From: Klenkia taihuensis
Lineage (GTDB): Bacteria; Actinomycetota; Actinomycetes; Mycobacteriales; Geodermatophilaceae
Assembly (NCBI RefSeq): GCF_900112525.1
Contig: NZ_FOMD01000001.1
Span: forward strand, 372,001 to 436,000
Length of the DNA stretch: 64,000 nt
Direction of reading: 5' to 3'
Shown: piece by piece, positions 39,178 to 47,971 of the stretch
How positions within the stretch are numbered: position 1 is the stretch's first letter
Layout of the letters: every line of letters starts with the position of its first letter
Program-made: the position numbers and the translations under genes
Notes under the pieces: generated by a model
Seen by the model: only the letters and a program-made list of their open reading frames with translations
Told to the model about the DNA's origin: nothing
Database searches by the model: none

Positions 39178-40157
39178 GGGGCCGGGTCCGTCTCCCGGGC
39201 GGCGGCCCGGCTGGCGTAGTCCCCGCGCCCGGTGTCGGCCCGCCAGTCCGCGAAGGACTCCCCGGTGACCTCCTCGAGCAGCGCGACGTCGTCGAGCACC
39301 CGGTCCTGCACCGCCCGGCGCACCTCGACCGGCAGCGGCGGGCGGGCCGTCGCGCCGGCGTGCAGCGCGGCCAGCAGCGGCCGGCTCGCCTGCCGCCAGA
39401 CCTGCGGCGGCACGTGCGCGCCCGCGGCGGCCCCGGCCCGGGCCAGCCGGGCCAGCGCGCGGTACCGCGGGGTGTCGGCCACGTAGGGCTTGACGTTCTC
39501 CGGCGGGACGGCGCGGGCCACCCCGGTGCGCACCCCGAGGAACTCGCTCACCCGGTCCAGGGTGCGGGCCTGCTCGGAGACCACCTCGCGGAACCGGAGC
39601 AGCAGCAGCTGCTCGCGGGGGAGCAGCGTCAGCAGGTGCTGCAGCTGCTCGCCGTAGCGGCCCATCCGGGTGTAGTGCCAGAACGGCGCCCAGCCGTCGG
39701 CCACCCGCCGGTCCTCCAGCTCGACGGCCCGGCCGAAGTCGGCCTCGGGCTCCAGGCCGTCGGCGCGCAGGTGCACCCAGTTCGACAGCGCCCGGTCGAC
39801 CGGGTCGCGCACCACCGCGACCACCTTGACGTCGGGGACGTCGGCGACCAGCCGGCGCTGGGCGGCGAGGTCGTGGAGGTAGAACGGCGTGCTCTCCCCG
39901 CGGACGGCGTCGGCCGGCGCGCGGTCGAACAGCGCCAGGTAGCGGTCCCGCCGCCACACCCACTCCCGGGCGCTGTGCGCGTCCCCGGGACCGCGCTGGG
40001 TGCGGGCCGGGGGCGGGCGGCCGTCGGTCAGGTAGAACTTCGGCTCCTTGACCGGGGACAGGTACAGCTGCGGGTGGGTGGCCAGCGCGGCGTGCAGGGC
40101 CGTCGTGCCGGCCTTGGGGGCGCCGGCGAGGACGAACTGCGGCAGCCGGTCGGTCAC
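39174..40157 (-). CDS. PAPS-dependent sulfotransferase
   Basis: The 327-residue protein has the PAPS 5'-phosphosulfate loop FVLAGAPKAGTTALHAAL at about residues 7-24 and the 3'-phosphate motif VVRDPVDRALSNWVHL at about 118-133. This is the heparan N-deacetylase/sulfotransferase-like bacterial group acting on carbohydrates or lipids. YLSPVKEPKFYLTD is typical. GTG 40157 places the loop at the expected distance from the N-terminus. It is co-translated with the propeller protein downstream. Confidence 0.88.
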   Translation of the reverse strand: MTDRLPQFVLAGAPKAGTTALHAALATHPQLYLSPVKEPKFYLTDGRPPPARTQRGPGDAHSAREWVWRRDRYLALFDRAPADAVRGESTPFYLHDLAAQRRLVADVPDVKVVAVVRDPVDRALSNWVHLRADGLEPEADFGRAVELEDRRVADGWAPFWHYTRMGRYGEQLQHLLTLLPREQLLLLRFREVVSEQARTLDRVSEFLGVRTGVARAVPPENVKPYVADTPRYRALARLARAGAAAGAHVPPQVWRQASRPLLAALHAGATARPPLPVEVRRAVQDRVLDDVALLEEVTGESFADWRADTGRGDYASRAAARETDPAP

Positions 40158-40298
40158 GGGTGCATGCCTACCATCCCTACCGGCTTGGTGATGAATGCTG
40201 ATCCCCGCGCCGTCGAACCCGCGCCCCGAGGCGTGCTCCGGGTTCTGGTTCATCGGCCGACCGGGCCTGAGCCCTTCGTCACAGCTGGTGCACCGAAG

Positions 40299-40328
40299 TT
40301 GTAGAGAGTGCACCCAGGTGGGCACGAT
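40299..40328 (+). promoter_or_regulatory. Promoter for the metNIQ leader
   Basis: TTGTAG (40299-40304) and CACGAT (40323-40328) are separated by 18 bases. The -10 ends 6 bases before the GTG of the leader peptide at 40335. This is the main signal in the 305-base gap 40158-40462, which otherwise holds the leader peptide, the hairpins and the sulfotransferase promoter region. Confidence 0.5.
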
Positions 40329-40334
40329 GGCCGG

Positions 40335-40406
40335 GTGACCCGGCTGCTCCTGACGCGCGACCGCGCCGTCGACCACGCCGGCACCGCCAGTTCCCTCTGT
40401 CGCTGA
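40335..40406 (+). CDS. Putative leader peptide upstream of metNIQ
   Basis: A 23-codon reading frame beginning MTRLLLTRDRAVD and ending TASSLCR. The pattern LL-x-R-x-x-VD-...-S-LCR matches the short actinobacterial leader peptides found before sulfur and amino-acid genes in Streptomyces and mycobacteria. Translation of its near-terminal Cys codon (UGU) could sense cysteinyl-tRNA. The GTG is directly after a -10 box, so the peptide would be made from a leaderless message. It ends 56 bases before metN. Confidence 0.6.
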   Translation: MTRLLLTRDRAVDHAGTASSLCR

Positions 40407-40420
40407 CGACGCCGTCCTGC

Positions 40421-40456
40421 CGAGGAACCCCCTCGCACCCGTCGCCTGCCCCGAGG
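40421..40456 (+). promoter_or_regulatory. Mutually exclusive hairpins in the metN leader (attenuator candidate)
   Basis: CGAGGAACCCC occurs twice, at 40421-40431 and 40452-40462. CCTCG (40431-40435) can pair with the first CGAGG (loop of 5) or with the second CGAGG (40452-40456), which contains the ribosome site of metN. Ribosome position on the leader peptide could decide which forms, and so whether metN is translated. Confidence 0.45.
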
Positions 40457-40462
40457 AACCCC

Positions 40463-41458
40463 GTGATCGAGCTGAACCACGTCCGCAAGGTCTTCCCGGG
40501 CCGCCGCGGCGGTGCCGACGTCGTCGCCCTGGACGGCGTCGACCTCGCCGTCCCGGCCGGTGACTTCGCCGGCGTCGTGGGCCCCTCGGGCTCGGGCAAG
40601 AGCACCCTCATCCGGCTGGTCAACCTGCTGGAGCGGCCCACGTCCGGGTCGGTGGCCGTCGACGGCCGGGTGCTCACCGACCTGCCGGCCGACCAGGTCC
40701 GGCAGGCGCGCAGCTCCATCGGGATGGTCTTCCAGCACTTCGAGCTGATGGACTCCCGCACCGCGGCCGAGAACGTCGAGCACCCGCTGGAGCTGGCCGG
40801 CGTCGGCCGGGCCGAGCGCCGCCGCCGGTCGGCCGACCTGCTGGACCTGGTCGGGCTGGCCGAGCGCGCCGGTGCCCGGCCGCGGCAGCTGTCCGGTGGG
40901 CAGAAGCAGCGCGTGGCGATCGCCCGCGCACTGGCCGCCCGGCCGCAGGTGCTGCTGTGCGACGAGGCCACCTCCGCGCTCGACCAGGCCAGCACCACCG
41001 GCGTGCTCGAGCTGCTGCGCCGGGTGCGCGACGAGCTCGGCCTCACCGTGCTGCTGATCACCCACGAGATGGCCGTGGTGAAGGCGGTCTGCGACTCCGC
41101 CGTCCTGCTGGAGGCCGGCCGGGTCGTCGACGGCGGCCGGCTGGACGACGTCCTCACCCGGGACGACTCCCCGCTCGCCGCGGCGCTGCTGCCGGCCCCG
41201 GTGGCCGACGACCGCGTCGCCGGCACCCTGCTGCGGGTCACCGTCACCGAGACCGCGCCGGAGGCCGACGTGCTGCGGGTGCTGGTCGGCCGGCTCGGCC
41301 TCGCGGTCGAGGTGGCCGGCGGCTCGGTGGAGACCGTGGCCGGCGGCCGGCACGGCCGGCTGCTGCTGCGGATCACCGACGGCGACCTGTCCGGCCTGGA
41401 CACCGCGCTGACCCGGCTGCGCGCCGAGGGCTCGAAGGTCGAGCGGGTGGCGGCATGA
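40463..41458 (+). CDS. metN: Methionine ABC transporter ATP-binding protein
   Basis: The 331-residue protein has Walker A GPSGSGKST, signature LSGGQKQR, Walker B VLLCDEATSALD and switch His in ITHEMAVV. After about residue 250 is the NIL domain (LRVTVTETAPEADVLRVLVGRLGLAVEVAGG) that binds methionine to inhibit the transporter. It drives uptake of methionine by MetNIQ. GTG 40463 has GAGGA six bases upstream. metI follows with an ATGA overlap. Confidence 0.93.
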   Translation: MIELNHVRKVFPGRRGGADVVALDGVDLAVPAGDFAGVVGPSGSGKSTLIRLVNLLERPTSGSVAVDGRVLTDLPADQVRQARSSIGMVFQHFELMDSRTAAENVEHPLELAGVGRAERRRRSADLLDLVGLAERAGARPRQLSGGQKQRVAIARALAARPQVLLCDEATSALDQASTTGVLELLRRVRDELGLTVLLITHEMAVVKAVCDSAVLLEAGRVVDGGRLDDVLTRDDSPLAAALLPAPVADDRVAGTLLRVTVTETAPEADVLRVLVGRLGLAVEVAGGSVETVAGGRHGRLLLRITDGDLSGLDTALTRLRAEGSKVERVAA

Positions 41459-42114
41459 GCGACTGGTCCCGGATCGCCCCGCAGCTGGCCGACGCCACCG
41501 GCGAGACCCTCTACATGGTCGCGGTCTCGGCCGCGCTCACCGTGCTGGCGGGCATCCCGCTCGGCGTCCTGCTCATCGTCACCGCCCCCGACGGGCTGGC
41601 CCCGCACCGCTGGACCCACCGGGTCCTCGGCCTGCTGGTCAACCTCGGCCGGTCGCTGCCCTTCATCATCCTGCTGGTCCTGGTCGCACCGGTGACCCGC
41701 GGTCTGGTCGGCACCACCATCGGCTCCACCGCGGCCATCGTGCCGCTGACCATCGGCGCCGTCCCGTTCCTGGCCCGGCTGGTGGAGACCTCGCTGCGCG
41801 AGGTGTCGCACGGCAAGGTCGAGGCCGCGCTGGCCATGGGCGCCCGGCGCCGGCAGGTGGTGCGCACCGTGCTGCTGCCCGAGGCGCTGCCCTCGCTGGT
41901 CGCCGGCGTCACCGTCACCGTCGTCGCGCTGATCAGCTACTCCGCCATGGCCGGCGCGATCGGCGGCGGCGGGCTCGGCGACTTCGCCATCCGGTTCGGG
42001 TACCAGCAATTCCGCACCGACATCACCCTGCTCACCGTCGTCCTGCTGCTCGTCGTCGTCCAGGCGCTGCAGTTCGGCGGCGACACCTGGGCGCGCCGCC
42101 TGGCGCGCCGCTGA
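41455..42114 (+). CDS. metI: Methionine ABC transporter permease
   Basis: A 219-residue permease with five helices. GETLYMVAVSAALTVLAGIPLG at the start, NLGRSLPFIILLV, EAA loop VEAALAMGARRRQVVRTVLLPEALP, and the MetI-specific end SAMAGAIGGGGLGDFAIRFGYQ. The ATG at 41455 overlaps the metN stop. It forms the channel of MetNIQ. Confidence 0.93.
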   Translation: MSDWSRIAPQLADATGETLYMVAVSAALTVLAGIPLGVLLIVTAPDGLAPHRWTHRVLGLLVNLGRSLPFIILLVLVAPVTRGLVGTTIGSTAAIVPLTIGAVPFLARLVETSLREVSHGKVEAALAMGARRRQVVRTVLLPEALPSLVAGVTVTVVALISYSAMAGAIGGGGLGDFAIRFGYQQFRTDITLLTVVLLLVVVQALQFGGDTWARRLARR

Positions 42115-42134
42115 CGACCCTGGAGACCACCACC

Positions 42135-42950
42135 GTGCGACGCCTCGCCCTCACCCTGTCCGCCCTCACCGCCACCGCCGTCCTGGCGGCCTGCGGTGGC
42201 GGGGACGCCGAGCTGTCGGCGGCCGACGAGCCGCTGCGCGTCGGCGCCTCGCCCGTGCCGCACGCCGAGATCCTGCGGTTCATCGACGAGAACCTCGCCG
42301 AGGACGCCGGGCTGGACCTCGACGTCGTGGAGTTCACCGACTACGTGCAGCCCAACGTGGCCCTCGACGACGGTTCGCTCGACGCCAACTTCTTCCAGAC
42401 GATCCCCTACCTGGAGGAGCAGGAGGCCAGCGCCGGCTACGACTTCACCGCGCTGGAGCCGGTGCACATCGAGCCGCTGGGCATCTACTCCGACAGCCTC
42501 ACCGACCTCGCCGACCTGCCCGACGGCGGCACGGTGGCCATCCCGAACGACCCGACCAACGCCGCCCGCGCGCTGCGGCTGCTCGAGTCCGCCGACCTGA
42601 TCACCCTGGCCGACACCGGTGACGCCGCGCCGACCTCGCTGGACGTCGAGGAGAACCCGAAGGACCTGGAGATCTCCGAGGTCGAGGCGGCCCAGGTGCC
42701 CCGCTCGCTGGCCGACGTCGACATCGCCGTCATCAACGGCAACTACGCCATCGACGCCGACCTCTCCCCGGCCGAGGACGCCCTCGCGCTGGAGGACGCC
42801 GAGGGCAACCCCAACGCCAACCTGCTCGTGGTGCGGGCCGGCGACGAGGGCGACGAGCGCATCGCCACCCTGGAGGAGCTGCTGCACTCCGACGAGGTGC
42901 GCCGGTACATCGAGGACGAGTACGACGGCGCGGTGCTCCCCGCCTTCTGA
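42135..42950 (+). CDS. metQ: Methionine-binding lipoprotein
   Basis: The 271-residue NlpA-family protein has a lipobox VLAAC with Cys20. The mature part has LRVGASPVPHAEILRFI, DYVQPNVALDDGSLDANFFQ, VAIPNDPTNAARALRLL and INGNYAIDADL, the MetQ pattern. Start GTG 42135, 20 bases after metI. It captures methionine outside the membrane. Confidence 0.93.
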   Translation: MRRLALTLSALTATAVLAACGGGDAELSAADEPLRVGASPVPHAEILRFIDENLAEDAGLDLDVVEFTDYVQPNVALDDGSLDANFFQTIPYLEEQEASAGYDFTALEPVHIEPLGIYSDSLTDLADLPDGGTVAIPNDPTNAARALRLLESADLITLADTGDAAPTSLDVEENPKDLEISEVEAAQVPRSLADVDIAVINGNYAIDADLSPAEDALALEDAEGNPNANLLVVRAGDEGDERIATLEELLHSDEVRRYIEDEYDGAVLPAF

Positions 42951-42989
42951 CCGGTCACCCCGCCCGGCCCCGGCTGACAGGATCGGGGC

Positions 42990-43862
42990 ATGCCCGACCT
43001 CCTGATCGCCAGCTGCGCCGAGGCACTCGGCCGGGACGACGACGAACCGCTGCTGGTGGCCGCGCTGGCCGCCCGCGGGGTGACCGCGCGTGCCGCCGAC
43101 TGGGCCGACCCCGCCGTCGACTGGGCGGCCGACCTCGTGCTGGTCCGCTCGACGTGGGACTACGCGCGCCGGCGTCCGGAGTTCCTGGCCTGGGCCGAGC
43201 GGGTCGAGCGGGTCGCCACGCTGCTCAACCCGGCGGCGGTGCTGACCTGGAACACCGACAAGGTTTACCTGCGCGACCTGGCGGCGGCCGGCGTCCCCGT
43301 CGTCCCCACCGGCTGGGTCGGGCCGGGGGACGACGCCGTGGCCGCCGTCGCGGCCTGGCCGGGCGACGTGGTGGTCAAGCCGGCGGTCTCGGCCGGTGCC
43401 CGCGACACGGCCCGCTTCGCCCCGGCCGACCGGGACGCCGCGGTCGCGCACGTGCGCGCGCTGGTCGACGGCGGCCGGACGGCGATGGTGCAGCCCTACC
43501 TCGAGCGGCTCGACGGCGAGGGCGAGACGGGCCTGGTCCACCTCGACGGGGCGTACAGCCACGCGTTCGGCAAGGGCGCGCTGCTCGCGGCGGGTCCGCT
43601 GGGCGAGGGCCTGTTCGCCGAGGAGACCATCACCGCCCGGACCGCCACCGACGAGCAGCGGGCCCTGGGTGACCGGGTGGTCGCGTGGGCGGCCGACCGG
43701 TCCGGCGGGCCGCTGCTCTACGCCCGGGTCGACCTGGTGCCCGGCGCCGACGGCACGCCGCAGGTGATCGAGCTGGAGCTCACCGAGCCCAGCCTCAACC
43801 TGGCGGTGGCCGACGGCGCCGCCGACCGGTTCGCCGACGCGGTGGTCGCCCGGCTGGGGTGA
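42990..43862 (+). CDS. ATP-grasp carboxylate-amine ligase-like protein
   Basis: A 290-residue soluble protein with an N-terminal pre-ATP-grasp region (VLVRSTWDYARRRPEFLAW), the ATP-grasp B domain (VVVKPAVSAGARDTARF) and metal-binding VIELELTEPSLNL near the end. This is the group of single-chain RimK/glutathione-synthetase-like proteins of unknown substrate. ATG 42990 follows CAGGAT by 6 bases, the same leaderless arrangement seen at 52233. Not obviously linked to metNIQ. Confidence 0.8.
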   Translation: MPDLLIASCAEALGRDDDEPLLVAALAARGVTARAADWADPAVDWAADLVLVRSTWDYARRRPEFLAWAERVERVATLLNPAAVLTWNTDKVYLRDLAAAGVPVVPTGWVGPGDDAVAAVAAWPGDVVVKPAVSAGARDTARFAPADRDAAVAHVRALVDGGRTAMVQPYLERLDGEGETGLVHLDGAYSHAFGKGALLAAGPLGEGLFAEETITARTATDEQRALGDRVVAWAADRSGGPLLYARVDLVPGADGTPQVIELELTEPSLNLAVADGAADRFADAVVARLG

Positions 43863-43865
43863 GGC

Positions 43866-44156
43866 CTACAGCGCCCCGGAGAGCGAGCCGAGCACCGGCT
43901 GCCACTCGGCCAGGGTGGCCGACGCGACGACGCCGCGGACGCTGAACGGGTCGGCGTCCACCCAGCCCTGCACCTGGGCCTCGTCGTCGGCCCGGAAGAC
44001 CAGCAGCGCACCGGCCGGCGCCCCGGCGCCGAACGGCCCGGACAGCAGCAGGGACCCGGCGTCGGCGAGCTCGCGCAGGTAGGCGCGGTGCTCGGGGCGG
44101 ACCTCGTCCCGGAGGGCGGTGTCCTCGGTGTAGCGGTAGGTCACGGCGACGATCAC
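43866..44156 (-). CDS. YciI family protein
   Basis: A 96-residue ferredoxin-like fold protein: RPEHRAYLRELADAGSLLLSGPF, VFRADDEAQVQGWVDADPF, VVASATLAEWQPVLG. His and Asp positions of the YciI active site are present. YciI proteins have no settled function, though some act in aromatic or halogenated compound breakdown. It ends 3 bases from the convergent ATP-grasp gene. Confidence 0.85.
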   Translation of the reverse strand: MIVAVTYRYTEDTALRDEVRPEHRAYLRELADAGSLLLSGPFGAGAPAGALLVFRADDEAQVQGWVDADPFSVRGVVASATLAEWQPVLGSLSGAL

Positions 44157-44208
44157 GGGGGCTCCTGCCGGTCAGGGGTGCGGGCGTCTGCGATCCTGCC
44201 GCGCCCGG

Positions 44209-45810
44209 TCAGCCGACGATCGCCCGGGTGACGGCCACCTGCTCGGTCAGCACGCCGCCGATGACCGCCTGGGTCTCGTTGATCGTCTCGATCACCCCGC
44301 CGATGGAGGCCAGGGAGGCGACGACGGCGTCCACCTGCTCCTGGATGGCGCCGATCCGGTCGCCGACGTCGGTGGTGGCCGCCGCGGTCTCCCGGGCCAG
44401 CTCCTTGACCTCGCCGGCGACGACGGCGAAGCCCCGGCCGGCCTCCCCGGCGCGGGCGGCCTCGATGGTGGCGTTGAGGGCCAGCAGGTTGGTCTGCGCG
44501 GCGATGCCGCCGATGGTGTGCGCGACCTGGCCGACCTGCTGGCTGGACTCGCCGAGCAGGGCGACGGCGCGGTTGGCCGCCTCGGCCAGCGAGCGGCCCT
44601 CGGTGGCCACCGTGGTCGCCGACAGCACGTTGCGCTCCACCTCCTCGATGCTGGCCACCAGCTCCTTGCCGGCCGCGGCCAACCGCTCGGTGGCCGCGAT
44701 CCGGTCCAGCGCCTGGCCCAGCAGGTAGGCGGTGTTGCGCAGCGCCGCCTCCCGGCCCGGCGACAGCACCATCGTCCAGGTGGCGAAGAAGTCCATCGTG
44801 CCGATGACCTCGCCGCCGCAGACGACGGGCAGGCAGACGCCCGACCGCACCCCGGCCCGCTGGGCGACCGGGGCGCGCACGCAGTCGGTCATCTCGCCGA
44901 GGTCGGGCACGAAGAGCAGGTCCCGGCTGCGCCAGGTGCGCCCGGACAGCCCGACGCCGGGGGCGAAGGTCGCCGCCAGCGTGACCGCGCGGAACTCGGG
45001 GCCGGCGTCGCCGGACTCCCGCGCGAAGCGCAGCACCCCGGCGGCCGGGTCGACCCGCCAGAACGAGCCGTAGGCCCAGCCGAAGCCGGTGCGGACGGTG
45101 TCCAGCGCGATCCGCAGCGCGGCGTCGGCGTCGGTCGCGGTGGTCAGCTGCTGCAGCACCGCGGTGACCGCGGCGACGTCCTGGGCGGTCTTGCGGTCGG
45201 CCTCGACGGCGGCGAAGCGGGCGATGCTCTGCGAGACCAGGGTGCCCACGCAGCGCAGCGTGCGCAGCCGGCGCGGGTCGGGGGTCAGCTCCTTCATGCA
45301 GAAGAAGTCCATGGTCCCGGTGACGACGCCGTCGCTCACCAGCGGGAAGCAGATCCCGGACCGGACGCCGACCCGCTGCGCCACCGGGGCGCGCACGCAG
45401 TCGGTGACGCTGCCCAGGTCGCTGGTGAAGACCAGGTCGCCGGTGGCCCAGGCGCGGCCGGACAGCCCGACGCCCTTCGGGAAGGTCGCCCGGGCGGTGA
45501 CCGCGGCGAACTCCGGGCTCACCGAGCCCGACTCGGAGGAGAAGTGCAGCGCCCCGTCGGCGGGGTCGACCACCCAGTGCGAGGCGTAGGCGTAGCCGAA
45601 GGCCTCCCGCACCGCGGTCATCGCGGCGACCACGGCGCCCTGCAGGTCGGTCGCCGCGGCCAGCGCGGTGACCACGGCGGTGACGGCGTCGACGTCCGAG
45701 GCGGCGTCGACCGGCTCGGGGTCGGTGGTGCGGGCGGTGCGGCTGGCGAACACGGTGCTCCTCGGGGCCGGGGCGCGGGACGGCTGCCGCACGACCGGGT
45801 TGTCGGCCAT
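44209..45810 (-). CDS. Soluble dual-GAF methyl-accepting chemotaxis-like protein
   Basis: A 533-residue protein with no membrane helix: GAF domain 1 at about 40-200, GAF domain 2 at about 210-375, and an MCP signalling coiled coil at about 380-530 with the hairpin tip [40 protein letters not shown]. The two GAF domains are strikingly alike ([36 protein letters not shown]), so they arose by duplication. No CheA/CheW genes are near. ATG 45810. It is divergent from the coxD-like gene and may share its regulatory region. Confidence 0.85.
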   Translation of the reverse strand: MADNPVVRQPSRAPAPRSTVFASRTARTTDPEPVDAASDVDAVTAVVTALAAATDLQGAVVAAMTAVREAFGYAYASHWVVDPADGALHFSSESGSVSPEFAAVTARATFPKGVGLSGRAWATGDLVFTSDLGSVTDCVRAPVAQRVGVRSGICFPLVSDGVVTGTMDFFCMKELTPDPRRLRTLRCVGTLVSQSIARFAAVEADRKTAQDVAAVTAVLQQLTTATDADAALRIALDTVRTGFGWAYGSFWRVDPAAGVLRFARESGDAGPEFRAVTLAATFAPGVGLSGRTWRSRDLLFVPDLGEMTDCVRAPVAQRAGVRSGVCLPVVCGGEVIGTMDFFATWTMVLSPGREAALRNTAYLLGQALDRIAATERLAAAGKELVASIEEVERNVLSATTVATEGRSLAEAANRAVALLGESSQQVGQVAHTIGGIAAQTNLLALNATIEAARAGEAGRGFAVVAGEVKELARETAAATTDVGDRIGAIQEQVDAVVASLASIGGVIETINETQAVIGGVLTEQVAVTRAIVG

Positions 45811-45867
45811 CCACCCCGCGCCCTCCAGCCGGGACGACCATGGAACGAGAAAGGGCGGAACGGCGGA

Positions 45868-45885
45868 CTGCAACGGTCTGCAACG
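45868..45885 (+). promoter_or_regulatory. 10-bp-spaced direct repeat upstream of the coxD-like gene
   Basis: CTGCAACG occurs at 45868-45875 and 45878-45885, a period of exactly 10. Its centre is about 42 bases before the GTG at 45918, where an activator would sit if the message is leaderless (GAAAGT 45906-45911 is a possible -10). The motif matches that before moaA. Confidence 0.45.
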
Positions 45886-45917
45886 CGGCCGCGCACGGTG
45901 CGTGGGAAAGTGGGCCG

Positions 45918-46829
45918 GTGAGCCAGCCCACAGCCGTCCCCTCCCGCCCGGACGCCGCCTCCCCGGCCGACCCGCAGGAGCTGGCCGCGGCGCTGGAGGC
46001 CACCGGCTACCTGCCCGACGAGGGCCTGGCGACGGCCGCGTTCCTGGCGCTGGCCATGCACCGGCCGCTGTTCCTGGAGGGCGAGGCCGGCGTCGGCAAG
46101 ACCGCGCTGGCCCACGCGCTGGCCGAGGTCACCGGCCGGCCGGTGCACCGCCTTCAGTGCTACGAGGGCCTGGAGGCCAGCCAGGCGCTCTACGACTGGG
46201 ACTTCGGCCGGCAGCTGCTGCACCTGCGCGCCGCCGAGGCCGCCGGCGAGGGTGCGGACACCGCCACGCTGGAGGCCGGTCTCTACGACCGCCGGTTCCT
46301 GCTGGCCCGCCCGCTGCTGCAGGCCCTGGAGGACTCCCCGAGCGTGCTGCTGGTCGACGAGGTCGACCGCGCCGACGACGAGTTCGAGGCCTTCCTGCTC
46401 GAGCTGCTCAGCGACTACACGATCTCCATCCCCGAGCTCGGCACCGTGCGCGCCGAGGTCCCGCCGTTGGTGGTGCTGACCTCCAACCGCACCCGCGAGG
46501 TGCACGACGCGCTCAAGCGCCGCTGCCTCTACCACTGGCTGGAGCACCCCGACTTCGAGCGCGAGGTGGCGATCCTGCGCCGCCGGCTGCCGCAGGTCAC
46601 CGAGGACCTGGCCCGCCAGGTGGCCCGGGCGACGGCGAAGCTGCGCAGCCTGGACCTGCTCAAGCCCCCGGGCATCGCCGAGGCGATGGACTGGGCCACC
46701 GCGCTGCACACCCTCGGCGCCCGGGAGCTGGACCCCGACACCGCCGCCCGCACGCTGGGCGCGGTGCTGAAGTACCGCGAGGACACCGACCGGGTGCACG
46801 CGCTCACCCGGGGCGCGCTCTTCGGATGA
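45918..46829 (+). CDS. CoxD-like MoxR AAA+ ATPase
   Basis: The 303-residue protein has Walker A GEAGVGKT, Walker [23 protein letters not shown], sensor 1 [17 protein letters not shown] and the MoxR arginine pattern. It begins with the CoxD-like [28 protein letters not shown]. MoxR ATPases of this group, with CoxE, assemble the sulfurated molybdenum-copper or molybdenum centre of CO dehydrogenase and related hydroxylases. The VWA partner overlaps it (ATGA). No CO dehydrogenase subunit is in the window. Confidence 0.85.
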   Translation: MSQPTAVPSRPDAASPADPQELAAALEATGYLPDEGLATAAFLALAMHRPLFLEGEAGVGKTALAHALAEVTGRPVHRLQCYEGLEASQALYDWDFGRQLLHLRAAEAAGEGADTATLEAGLYDRRFLLARPLLQALEDSPSVLLVDEVDRADDEFEAFLLELLSDYTISIPELGTVRAEVPPLVVLTSNRTREVHDALKRRCLYHWLEHPDFEREVAILRRRLPQVTEDLARQVARATAKLRSLDLLKPPGIAEAMDWATALHTLGARELDPDTAARTLGAVLKYREDTDRVHALTRGALFG

Positions 46830-47971
46830 CGTCCCTGGCCTTCTCCGCCGCCGCCGAGCGGCGGCAGCGCGACGTGGTCGAGGTGGTGCTCGGCTTCGCC
46901 CGCACCCTCCGGCACGCCGGCGTCGCGGCCTCGCCCGACCGGGTCGAGGCGATGCTGGCCGCCGTCGGGCACCTGGACGTGCTCGACCCCGGCGACGTGT
47001 ACTGGGCCGGCCGGCTGACCCTGTGCGGCAGCCCCGACGACCTGGACCGCTACGAGGCCGCGTTCAACGCCTACTTCGCCGGCGAGGCGCCGCGGGCCAG
47101 CCGGACCAGCTCGACGCAGGAGCAGCGGCTGGCCGAGTCCGCGCCGCTGGGCGCGACCGACGGCGGCGGCACCGACGCCGAGGAGGAGGCGCCCGACCTC
47201 AAGGCCGCGGCCAGCGAGGCCGAGGTGCTGCGCAGCCGCGACGTCGCCGACCTGACCGTCGCCGAGCGCGACCAGCTGCGCCGGCTGTTCGCGCTGCTGG
47301 TGCCGGCCGCGCCGATGCGGCCCTCGCGCCGCCGCCGGCCCGACCACCACGGCGGGGTTGACATGGCCCGCACCATCCGGCACGCGCTGCGCGACGGCGG
47401 CGAGATCACCTCGCTGCGCCGTCGGCGGCCCCGACCGCGGCCCCGCCGGGTGGTGCTGCTGGTCGACGTCTCGGGGTCGATGAGCCCCTACGCCGACGCG
47501 CTGCTGCGCTTCGCGCACGCCGCCGTCCGGGCCCGGCCGTCCTCGACCGAGGTGCTCACCATCGGCACCCGGCTGACCCGGGTCACCCGCGAGATGCGGC
47601 TGCGCGACCCGGACAAGGCGCTGGCCGCCAGCGGCCACGCCATCCCCGACTGGTCGGGCGGCACCCGCATCGGCGAGGTGCTCAAGGCCTTCCTGGACCG
47701 GTGGGGCCAGCGCGGCACCGCCCGCGGCGCCGTCGTCGTGCTGTGCAGCGACGGCTGGGAGCGCGGGGGCACCGAGCTGCTGGCCGAGCAGATGGTCCGG
47801 CTGCAGCGGCTGGCGCACAGCGTGGTGTGGGTGAACCCGCACAAGGGCCGCGCCGGGTACGAGCCGCTGACCGGCGGGATGCAGGCGGCCCTGCCCGCGG
47901 TTGACCACTTCGTCGCCGGGCACAGCCTCGCGGCCTTCGAGGAACTGGCTGGAGTGATCGAGAATGCGTGA
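46826..47971 (+). CDS. CoxE-like VWA-domain protein
   Basis: The 381-residue protein has a CoxE-type layout: N-terminal helical region, acidic linker (GGGTDAEEEAPDLKAA), a cluster of Arg residues (RRRRPRPRPRRVV) and a VWA domain with MIDAS motif VDVSGSMS at about 209-216. It pairs with the MoxR ATPase as a chaperone for maturation of molybdenum hydroxylases. Its ATG overlaps the coxD-like stop and its end overlaps xdhC by 8 bases, so the three genes form one operon. Confidence 0.87.
   Translation: MTSLAFSAAAERRQRDVVEVVLGFARTLRHAGVAASPDRVEAMLAAVGHLDVLDPGDVYWAGRLTLCGSPDDLDRYEAAFNAYFAGEAPRASRTSSTQEQRLAESAPLGATDGGGTDAEEEAPDLKAAASEAEVLRSRDVADLTVAERDQLRRLFALLVPAAPMRPSRRRRPDHHGGVDMARTIRHALRDGGEITSLRRRRPRPRPRRVVLLVDVSGSMSPYADALLRFAHAAVRARPSSTEVLTIGTRLTRVTREMRLRDPDKALAASGHAIPDWSGGTRIGEVLKAFLDRWGQRGTARGAVVVLCSDGWERGGTELLAEQMVRLQRLAHSVVWVNPHKGRAGYEPLTGGMQAALPAVDHFVAGHSLAAFEELAGVIENA

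Noticed and set aside
40158-40462. SAM riboswitch upstream of metNIQ
   Set aside because: I could not find the conserved core elements (GGCAACC-type junction, kink-turn) of SAM-I or SAM-IV; the leader peptide and hairpins explain the region better.
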